This document shows, in pieces, positions 57,953 through 64,000 of a stretch of DNA of 64,000 bases. Origin of the DNA: Candidatus Methylopumilus sp. (GTDB lineage Bacteria; Pseudomonadota; Gammaproteobacteria; Burkholderiales; Methylophilaceae); contig SHXT01000006.1 of assembly GCA_009693175.1 (NCBI GenBank), positions 1-64,000 of the forward strand, written 5' to 3'. A model generated the notes under the pieces. It saw only the letters and a program-made list of their open reading frames with translations, was not told where the DNA came from and did not search any database. Every line of letters begins with the position of its first letter. The first letter of the stretch is position 1. The translations under genes were made by a program, and so were the position numbers.

Positions 57953-59215
57953 TTATTTGAGCGTCAGTTTTTTAACCATCAATGATTTTTCATGGTTATC
58001 AGCGTCAATAAATGTGGTCCACCATTCGCCAATCTTTGTATCAAGTTGATTAGACTCGCATCTTAATAACATAAAATCATAAGCCGCTCTAAATCTTGGG
58101 TGCAGTAATAATCGATATTTTTTTTTTGGTGATTGATTTTCAAATCTTGGCTGTAAACGCCATATTTCTTTCATGGTAATTGTAAAGCGTTTGTGAATAG
58201 GAAAGAGCTTAATTTGTTTTTCAATGATTTCGTCAATAGCTTGATTAAGTGCAGCAATTGAGTGTTTAAGTTCGTGTTTGTATTGATTCCATAGTGGATA
58301 GACTTGGTGCCAAAGTAAAAATGAAAATAAGAAGCTAGGATTGCAAGATTTGTCATTATTAATTCTAAAATCCGTATTTTTAAGACCATTTTCAATGAAA
58401 AGGTTGGTTTCTTTTGAGTCAATGAGCGATGCTAAAAAAAATTGTGTATATATATTTTCATTTTGCATGATTCTATAACTATCTAATGCGTGTCCTGTTA
58501 AAAAAAACTTAATTACCTCATCAAACAATCTGGAATGAGGAATGTTATGAAGTAAAGGCACTATTTTTTTTATAGGCTCTCTCGAAGTGTCGTTAAGAGA
58601 CATATTAAGTTTTGCACATACACGAAAGGCCCTAAGTATACGAATGGGATCTTCTTGATATCGCTTTTCAGGATTGCCAATTATCCTTATGATACCGCGA
58701 TTAAGATCATTCAGCCCATCATGAAAATCAACGAGTTTTTGATGCGTGGGGCTATAAAACATAGCATTAATCGTAAAATCACGTCGCATGGCATCGTCTT
58801 CAATCGTTCCATAATGATTATCGTCTATCACTATGAACCTGTCAGGCTGGGCTATTTCTTTTTGCAGTGATCGATAGGTAGATACTTCAATTATCTCTCG
58901 ACCATAAATTACATGGACTAATTTAAAGCGCCTTCCAATCATTCTTGAGCGTCTGAATAAATGATGTATTTGATCTGGCGTTGCATTTGTAACCACATCA
59001 AAATCTTTAGGCTTTATTCCAAAAAGAAGATCGCGCACCGCTCCGCCTACAAGGTAAGCTTCAAAACCATTTTCTTCAAGTATATCGATTGTTTTTATTG
59101 CATTAATACTAATGAGATTAATATCGATTTTTTTAAAATCGATTTCAAAATTAGATTTTTTAGATTTCTTAAATTTTTTTAAAAAGGATTTAAGTATAAG
59201 TGGGGTAGGGGACAT
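57953..59215 (-). CDS. pcnB: Poly(A) polymerase I
   Basis: Adds poly(A) to RNA 3' ends, promoting decay. The nucleotidyltransferase head AYLVGGAVRDLLFG near residue 53 and KDFDVVTNATPDQI near 68 carry the GG and DxD catalytic motifs. RRSRMIGRRFKLVHV near 89 and RRDFTINAMFYSP near 143 distinguish poly(A) polymerases from CCA-adding enzymes in proteobacteria, an established but imperfect rule. The tRNA genes here encode CCA, consistent with that reading. At 420 residues it is somewhat short at the C-terminus. Confidence 0.92.
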   Translation of the reverse strand: MSPTPLILKSFLKKFKKSKKSNFEIDFKKIDINLISINAIKTIDILEENGFEAYLVGGAVRDLLFGIKPKDFDVVTNATPDQIHHLFRRSRMIGRRFKLVHVIYGREIIEVSTYRSLQKEIAQPDRFIVIDDNHYGTIEDDAMRRDFTINAMFYSPTHQKLVDFHDGLNDLNRGIIRIIGNPEKRYQEDPIRILRAFRVCAKLNMSLNDTSREPIKKIVPLLHNIPHSRLFDEVIKFFLTGHALDSYRIMQNENIYTQFFLASLIDSKETNLFIENGLKNTDFRINNDKSCNPSFLFSFLLWHQVYPLWNQYKHELKHSIAALNQAIDEIIEKQIKLFPIHKRFTITMKEIWRLQPRFENQSPKKKYRLLLHPRFRAAYDFMLLRCESNQLDTKIGEWWTTFIDADNHEKSLMVKKLTLK

Positions 59216-59230
59216 TAATTAAGATTTATA

Positions 59231-59779
59231 TTAGCTAATGTTTTTTTTCCAAAAAACATCTTTAACTTTTTTATGTTTATTAATTACTCTCGCCAATACA
59301 AATAATAAATCAGATAATCGATTGATATATTGAAGCGAATAAGCATTAATACTATTTTTTGAATTAAGTTTAAATATTGCCTGCTCGGCCCTTCTGCAAA
59401 TTGTTCTTGCCATATGACAAAATGCTGCAGCTCTGGAACCACCCGGAAGAATAAATTCTTTTAAAGGAGGTAAGTTTTTGTTATACGTAGTAATAATATT
59501 TTCTAGTTCAAGCACATCTTTTTTTTGAATAATTTGATGTCCTGGCATAGAAATTTCACCACCTAAATTAAATAAGTGATGTTGTATTACTGTTAGAATT
59601 TTATTAATTTTAGAAGGAAGATTCTCTGTCAGCATTAAGCCAATCATTGAATTAAGTTCATCTATTGCGCCTAGCGCTATAATACGATCGCTAAATTTTT
59701 TAGTTTTTGACCCATCACCAAGACCTGTAGACCCTTTGTCGCCAGTTCTTGTAAATATTTTTGATAAACGGTAACCCAT
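59231..59779 (-). CDS. Cob(I)alamin adenosyltransferase, PduO type
   Basis: Transfers adenosyl from ATP to cob(I)alamin to form coenzyme B12. IFTRTGDKGSTGLGDGS near residue 8 is the ATP-binding loop and GGSRAAAFCHMARTICRRAEQ near 110 is the second signature. I use the ATG at 59779 because AAAGGA lies six bases upstream, giving 182 residues; the track start 14 codons earlier adds non-conserved sequence. It is divergent from murI. No other cobalamin gene is nearby. Confidence 0.92.
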   Translation of the reverse strand: MGYRLSKIFTRTGDKGSTGLGDGSKTKKFSDRIIALGAIDELNSMIGLMLTENLPSKINKILTVIQHHLFNLGGEISMPGHQIIQKKDVLELENIITTYNKNLPPLKEFILPGGSRAAAFCHMARTICRRAEQAIFKLNSKNSINAYSLQYINRLSDLLFVLARVINKHKKVKDVFWKKNIS

Positions 59780-59857
59780 GATTTTCCTTTCTAATCTATT
59801 GTACATTAAGCTTACTATCATCTATATTTAGATTTAAATAAAACGTGGATTGAATTC

Positions 59858-60667
59858 ATGAATCTATCTCAAAATCAACCTATTGGGGTGATTGATTCCG
59901 GAGTGGGCGGCATATCAGTACTTAAGTGCATGCGTGAGCTTTTGCCCAATGAATATTTTATTTATGTTGCAGATTCAAAATATGCGCCTTATGGTGAAAA
60001 AACAAATGTAGAAATTACAAGTCGTGTGCTGGCTGCTTTTGAATTTTTAAATAAGCAATACGTAAAATCAGTTGTTGTTGCATGCAATACTGCGACAGCA
60101 TCTTCAATTCAAATACTTAGAGATGAATTTAATTATCCTATTATTGGTATGGAGCCAGCAGTTAAACCAGCATCTAATATTTCAACTAACAAAATTATTG
60201 GAATATTAGCAACTTCAGGCACTTTATCGAGTGCTAAATTCTCTGCACTTTTAACGCATCATGAGACTGATATACATTTTATAACTCAGCCATGTTTTGG
60301 TCTTGTTGAGCTTGTTGAAAAAGCTGATTTAGAAAGTGCGGAGCTTCAAGAGCTTTTAAAAAAATACATTGATCCATTATTAAAAAAAGACATCGACACA
60401 CTTGTTTTAGGATGTACGCATTATTCTTTTTTAAAACCTGCTATTCGAAAGTTAATTCCGAATCACATACATATTGTCGACACAGGCAACGCTGTTGCTA
60501 ATCATCTAAAACATGTGCTCACTGAAAAAAATTTGTTAAATAAAAGTGGCACTTTAGGAGTAACAGATTTTTGGTCAAATAGTTTAGATCAAAATGCTGA
60601 TCAAGTGATTAAAAAACTATGGAGTCAAAATTTAAATACCTTTAGTTATAAAGGTATTTGGGCTTAA
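59858..60667 (+). CDS. murI: Glutamate racemase
   Basis: Makes D-glutamate for peptidoglycan. IGVIDSGVGGISVL near residue 9 supplies the substrate Asp-Ser, VVVACNTATAS near 70 holds the first catalytic Cys, and LVLGCTHYSFLKP near 184 holds the second. The length of 269 residues is normal. Convergent with the small zinc-finger gene, with no clear terminator between them. Confidence 0.96.
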   Translation: MNLSQNQPIGVIDSGVGGISVLKCMRELLPNEYFIYVADSKYAPYGEKTNVEITSRVLAAFEFLNKQYVKSVVVACNTATASSIQILRDEFNYPIIGMEPAVKPASNISTNKIIGILATSGTLSSAKFSALLTHHETDIHFITQPCFGLVELVEKADLESAELQELLKKYIDPLLKKDIDTLVLGCTHYSFLKPAIRKLIPNHIHIVDTGNAVANHLKHVLTEKNLLNKSGTLGVTDFWSNSLDQNADQVIKKLWSQNLNTFSYKGIWA

Positions 60668-60668
60668 T

Positions 60669-60830
60669 TTATTTTAACCTGTAAGTCGTCCCACAATAGG
60701 GGCATGAAACAGTTCCTGTTTGAGTAATATCTAAAAAGACTCTTGGATGAGATGAAAATAAATTCTCTTTTTGCGTAGGGCAAAATAACGGAAGATTTTT
60801 TTTATCAACACTAATAGTTTTACTGTTCAT
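60669..60830 (-). CDS. Small zinc-finger protein (CHCC type)
   Basis: This 53-residue gene is absent from the ORF track. It has LPLFCPTQ near residue 13, SSHPRVFLDI near 26 and CPYCGTTYRL at the end. The arrangement Cys-x-His-Cys-x2-Cys matches the zf-CHCC family, related to a mitochondrial complex I accessory subunit domain but of unknown role in bacteria. It begins three bases after the ilvE stop, a common betaproteobacterial pairing. Confidence 0.85.
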   Translation of the reverse strand: MNSKTISVDKKNLPLFCPTQKENLFSSHPRVFLDITQTGTVSCPYCGTTYRLK

Positions 60831-60833
60831 TTT

Positions 60834-61766
60834 TTAAACGTAAGTGAGCCAGCCCTCATATTTTTTAGATTTTCCGGTCACAGCATCAAAATATATACTT
60901 TGTAATTCTTTTGTCATATCTCCACGACGGCCTGCGCCAATCATTCTTCGATCTAATTCTTTGATAGGTGTCACTTCAGCGGCTGTCCCTGTAAAGAAAG
61001 CTTCATCCGCAGTATAAATCTCGTCACGTGTAATTCTTTTCTCAATCACAGGTATTTTTAAGTCATTTGCAATCTGAATGATTGTGTCGCGTGTAATACC
61101 CTCCAGCGCACTGGTGAGATCAGGTGTAAAGAGCTTATTATGTTTTACGACAAATATATTTTCACCTGAGCCTTCGGTCACAAAACCGTTTACATCAAGC
61201 AATAAGGCTTCATCATAACCATCTTGACTGGCTTCCTGGTGGGCTAAAATGGAATTCATATAGTTACCATTTGCTTTAGCTTTACACATCGTGACGTTAA
61301 CATGATGCCTTGAAAAAGAAGACGTTTTAACGCGAATACCATTTTCTAAAGCTTCTTTCCCCATGTACGCACCCCATTCCCAAGCCGCTATAATGACGTG
61401 TGTTGATAAAGTTTTTGCAGAAATACCCATTGCCTCTGCACCATAAAATGCCATAGGCCTAATGTAGGCTGATTCCAGCTTATTTTCTTTAACAGCTTTT
61501 TTATGCGCATCCATAATGACATTTTTTTCATAAGGCATTTTCATACCCAGAATATGCGCGGAACCGAAGAGTCGATCTGTATGCTCTTTAAGTCTAAAGA
61601 TGGCAGTACCTTGATCTGTTTTATATGCCCTTACTCCTTCAAATACACCCATGCCGTAATGAAGTGTATGTGTGAGCACATGAGTCTTAGCATCTCGCCA
61701 AGGCGTCATTTTGTTATCAAACCATATGTGTCCGTCACGATCTTCCATTGATGTTGGGATTGCCAT
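60834..61766 (-). CDS. ilvE: Branched-chain amino acid aminotransferase
   Basis: PLP enzyme for the last step of valine, leucine and isoleucine synthesis. HYGMGVFEGVRAY lies near residue 35 and the PLP-Lys region is MCKAKANGNYMNSILA near 160. EALLLDVNGFVTEGSGENIF near 180 is typical of fold type IV. I start at the ATG at 61766 with AAGGA upstream (310 residues). The track extends 23 codons further into the SCO1 promoter side. leuA is also in the window. Confidence 0.96.
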   Translation of the reverse strand: MAIPTSMEDRDGHIWFDNKMTPWRDAKTHVLTHTLHYGMGVFEGVRAYKTDQGTAIFRLKEHTDRLFGSAHILGMKMPYEKNVIMDAHKKAVKENKLESAYIRPMAFYGAEAMGISAKTLSTHVIIAAWEWGAYMGKEALENGIRVKTSSFSRHHVNVTMCKAKANGNYMNSILAHQEASQDGYDEALLLDVNGFVTEGSGENIFVVKHNKLFTPDLTSALEGITRDTIIQIANDLKIPVIEKRITRDEIYTADEAFFTGTAAEVTPIKELDRRMIGAGRRGDMTKELQSIYFDAVTGKSKKYEGWLTYV

Positions 61767-61869
61767 AGTTTTCCTTAAATAAAATTGGTGAACCTCTGTT
61801 AGGTTTGTGTCAGGTCTATTACCATTTATTAACATGATAAAATGAATCGCTTTTATTGAGAAATATATT

Positions 61870-62445
61870 ATGAAAAAAATCCTATTTTTATTTAGTCTTA
61901 TAGCTTGTCTTGTCGCATGTCAAAAAATTAATGAAGAAAGTTTTATTGGTAGGGATATCAGTTCCTTCCAAATGGACACATCTTTTAAGTTGCGAGATTT
62001 TAATGGTCATTCAAGGACTTTAGAGGATTACAAAGAGAAGATTGTTGTTGTATTTTTTGGCTTTACTCACTGCCCTGATATATGCCCTACGACGATGTTA
62101 GACCTAAAAAAAACTATAGGGTTACTTAAAGACAAGGCTTCAGCTATACAGGTCATTTTTATCACTTTAGATCCATCTCGTGATACCGAAGACGTTTTAA
62201 AGAAATTTATTCCAACATTTAGCGCTAGTTTTGTAGGTCTTACGGGTTCAGAAAGTGATATTGAGAAAGTGACCAGTCAATTTAAGATTTTTTATCAAAA
62301 AGTGAATGATCAAAGTAAATCTGGCTATACGATCGATCATAGTGCGGGTTTATATGTAATTGATAAACACGGAAAAATTAAACTGCATATGAACTATGGA
62401 CAAAAGCCAGAAGATATAGCGAGTGACCTCGTAAAACTAATTTAA
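61870..62445 (+). CDS. SCO1/SenC-family lipoprotein
   Basis: Periplasmic thioredoxin-fold copper protein, probably for the CuA centre of cytochrome oxidase. The lipobox LVAC puts the lipidated Cys at residue 17. The copper-binding motif THCPDICPTTM (CxxxC) is near 67 and the distal His is in IDHSAGLYVID near 156. The length of 191 residues fits. Divergent from ilvE; its stop overlaps the convergent ygjP-like stop by four bases. No cox genes are in the window. Confidence 0.92.
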   Translation: MKKILFLFSLIACLVACQKINEESFIGRDISSFQMDTSFKLRDFNGHSRTLEDYKEKIVVVFFGFTHCPDICPTTMLDLKKTIGLLKDKASAIQVIFITLDPSRDTEDVLKKFIPTFSASFVGLTGSESDIEKVTSQFKIFYQKVNDQSKSGYTIDHSAGLYVIDKHGKIKLHMNYGQKPEDIASDLVKLI

Positions 62446-63164
62446 CCGAGAAGGTAAAGGTCGTTAGAAAGTGTTTTAAGTTCTTTTTCTGAAGAGCGGT
62501 ATTCAGGAAGAACTTTTCCAATTTCTTCCCAGAAGTGATTTGAGTGGTTCATTTCTTTAAGATGTGCTAATTCATGGCAGATAACATAATTGATGATATG
62601 AGGCGGCGCTTGAATGAGCCTCCAATTAAGTCTAATTTCTTTTTTTGTATTGCAACTTCCCCATCGGGATTTTGCATTCGACAAGTAAACATTTGAAGGG
62701 TGGACGTTAAGTTTGACACTGAATACTTCTACTCTCCGAACAAAATCTTTAAACGCTTTTTCTTTTAACCATCTAGAAACAAGTTTCGCTGAATAAAGTT
62801 GATCATTCAAGCGATTGGTGTCGATATGAAGCACATCTTTATCTTGTAATACGGAATTTGTCTTACTTGCCTTAAAGCTTAAGATAATCCCATTACCTAG
62901 AATATAAATGAGTTCGCCCGTTTTCCAGCTAATTTTCTTTTTTTGTTTTAATTGAAGCGATAATTTTTCTTGAATCCAATCAAGCTTTGGCATGATGAGT
63001 TCTTCAATGCGCGATCTTGGAATAAGAATAGGAGCATGAATGATAAGCCCTTCATGATCAACTTTCAATCCTATAGTTCTTCGATTTCTTCTCTTAAGGA
63101 GATATTTAATTTTTTTGCCGCTAGGCAAAAAGAGTTCAAGGTTGGTAGGTTTTAAATTAATCAT
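62442..63164 (-). CDS. YgjP/SprT-like M48-type metal-dependent protein (DUF45)
   Basis: The zinc-site motif VICHELAHLKEMNHSNHFW near residue 193 and the upstream SRWGSCNTKKEIRLNWRLIQAP near 165 define the DUF45 (YgjP/WLM) family, a predicted metallopeptidase group. The 240-residue length is normal. The substrate is unknown. Its start overlaps the plsC stop region by eight bases, a pairing often seen in betaproteobacteria. Confidence 0.88.
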   Translation of the reverse strand: MINLKPTNLELFLPSGKKIKYLLKRRNRRTIGLKVDHEGLIIHAPILIPRSRIEELIMPKLDWIQEKLSLQLKQKKKISWKTGELIYILGNGIILSFKASKTNSVLQDKDVLHIDTNRLNDQLYSAKLVSRWLKEKAFKDFVRRVEVFSVKLNVHPSNVYLSNAKSRWGSCNTKKEIRLNWRLIQAPPHIINYVICHELAHLKEMNHSNHFWEEIGKVLPEYRSSEKELKTLSNDLYLLG

Positions 63165-63864
63165 TTAAATGTAAAACTTCCTTTTCAATCCAATTTTCAG
63201 CCAGCGCAATAATTTGACCAGGATCTTTATCTTTTACATCAATTGGTTTCCCAATGCTCACCTGGATAACTCCAGGTTTTTTAAGGATTGAATTTTTTGG
63301 CCAGAATAAACCTGCATTATGAGCTACAGGAATGACTTGAGTTTTTGTTTTTGATGCAACCCAAGCGCCACCAATATGATACTTACCTTTTTCTCCTGGG
63401 CGTATGCGAGTACCTTCAGGAAACATAACAATCCAGAAGCCTTTTTTAAGCCGATCAAGACCTTGTGTGAGTATTTGTTCTAGAGATTTTTGGCCAGCCT
63501 TGCGATTAATGGCAATTGGCGATGTCATTGCTAGGCCCCATCCAAAGAATGGAACCCATAATAATTCTTTTTTAAGGACCCAAACTTGCGGAGGAAATAT
63601 TTTTTGAAAAGCAAGAGTTTCCCATGCTGATTGATGTTTGGAAAGTACAATCGATACTGTAGAACCTATGTTTTGCTCCCCTTTGACAACAAAATTTAGA
63701 TTACAGGAAATTCGAAGCCAATATAACATTGTTTTTGCCCAAATTGAAATAAATTTATATCTCGCGATAGGCGGAAAAGGGAAGGTGAGAAGGGATGCAA
63801 TCGTAAATGGAATTGTAAAAATCCACATCCCAATAAGAAAAATGATGGATCGTAAATAAAGCAT
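63157..63864 (-). CDS. plsC: 1-acyl-sn-glycerol-3-phosphate acyltransferase
   Basis: Adds the second acyl chain to form phosphatidic acid. An N-terminal hydrophobic helix is followed by LSKHQSAWETLAF near residue 75, an HX4E version of the usual HX4D catalytic motif. FPEGTRIRPGEKGKY near 150 is the glycerophosphate-binding motif. The HQSAWET form is, to my knowledge, normal for the betaproteobacterial branch. The length of 235 residues fits. It lies nine bases after gmhB on the same strand. Confidence 0.93.
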   Translation of the reverse strand: MLYLRSIIFLIGMWIFTIPFTIASLLTFPFPPIARYKFISIWAKTMLYWLRISCNLNFVVKGEQNIGSTVSIVLSKHQSAWETLAFQKIFPPQVWVLKKELLWVPFFGWGLAMTSPIAINRKAGQKSLEQILTQGLDRLKKGFWIVMFPEGTRIRPGEKGKYHIGGAWVASKTKTQVIPVAHNAGLFWPKNSILKKPGVIQVSIGKPIDVKDKDPGQIIALAENWIEKEVLHLND

Positions 63865-63873
63865 TATTTTAAA

Positions 63874-64000
63874 TTAAGCATATTCTGAAATAATTCTCTG
63901 TGTTGCTTCAGCGAGACTTTCACAGACCCATGTATTTTTTGGTAATCCACCTTTGGCAAGTGTTTCTTCGCCTTTACCTGTTTTAACAAGGATAGGTTGA
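63874..64000 (-). CDS. gmhB: D-glycero-beta-D-manno-heptose 1,7-bisphosphate 7-phosphatase, 3' end only
   Basis: Only the last 41 codons are in the window; the gene runs off the edge. The frame reads QPILVKTGKGEETLAKGG... and ends ...ATQRIISEYA. The LVKTGKG stretch matches the C-terminus of the HAD-type heptose bisphosphate phosphatase that makes the LPS heptose precursor. gmhB directly upstream of plsC is a common betaproteobacterial order. It would supply ADP-heptose to enzymes like the GT9 at 5258. Confidence 0.82.
   Translation of the reverse strand, partial: QPILVKTGKGEETLAKGGLPKNTWVCESLAEATQRIISEYA

Noticed and set aside
63600-63650. PlsC catalytic-motif defect (HX4E instead of HX4D)
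   Set aside because: The HQSAWET form is expected for this betaproteobacterial subfamily, so it is not treated as a loss of function.

Overview
The window is AT-rich, very densely packed bacterial chromosome. Gene order points to a betaproteobacterium: pcnB-folK-dNK-panB-panC-panD, divergent darP/pmbA, rsxABCDGE-nth, divergent DciA-like/M23 genes before secA, and a Kdo hydroxylase. Low GC, 4-bp gene overlaps, few paralogues and almost no mobile DNA fit a genome-streamlined member of the Methylophilaceae (Ca. Methylopumilus / OM43 type). That placement is inference: no methylotrophy marker gene lies in the window.

Layout. 1-6370: central carbon and purine genes tkt, gap, pgk, purC, then an AT-rich family 9 glycosyltransferase. 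6379-13573: H+-translocating pyrophosphatase, TauE-like permease, DciA-like protein, M23 peptidase, secA and a DUF1289 protein. 13570-19158: endonuclease III and the complete Rnf/Rsx electron-transport operon on the minus strand. 19396-25390: dapA, bamC, an MBL-fold hydrolase, an unlisted small lipoprotein, an L16-hydroxylase-like JmjC gene, pyrD and a GST-like gene. 25387-33643: clpA/clpS, a CorC-type protein, secF/secD/yajC and tgt. 33751-39001: pssA, leuA, a HAD phosphatase, a CcsA-like membrane protein and ffh. 39019-41059: the only accessory-looking segment, with tRNA-Lys, an integrase N-terminal remnant, an inverted repeat, a truncated family 2 glycosyltransferase, a Kdo hydroxylase, two nearly identical tRNA-Arg genes and tRNA-Ser. 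41071-48988: lysC, alaS, recX, recA, pncC, pgpA, thiL, mogA. 49045-59215: PDZ protein, darP, pmbA, mlaA, photolyase, rlmH, rsfS, pantothenate genes, dNK, folK, pcnB. 59231-64000: cobalamin adenosyltransferase, murI, zinc-finger protein, ilvE, SCO1-like protein, YgjP-type protease, plsC and the 3' end of gmhB.

How the genes work together. Most are single-copy housekeeping genes: glycolysis and pentose interconversion, protein export (SecA, SecDF-YajC, Ffh), envelope assembly (BamC, MlaA, PlsC, MurI, LPS genes), proteolysis (ClpAS), DNA repair (RecA/RecX, Nth, photolyase) and vitamin synthesis (pantothenate, folate, thiamine, molybdopterin). A K+-independent H+-pyrophosphatase and the Rnf complex both serve membrane energy coupling.

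I found no convincing previously undescribed multi-gene system. The most noteworthy signals are the decayed integration scar beside tRNA-Lys with a truncated LPS glycosyltransferase; a tandem tRNA-Arg pair that differs only at the first anticodon base (ACG versus TCG); a recX gene with no ATG, GTG or TTG start for its conserved N-terminus; and a slippage-prone 21-bp repeat in a tiny lipoprotein gene. All calls are from reading the sequence; no database search was run.
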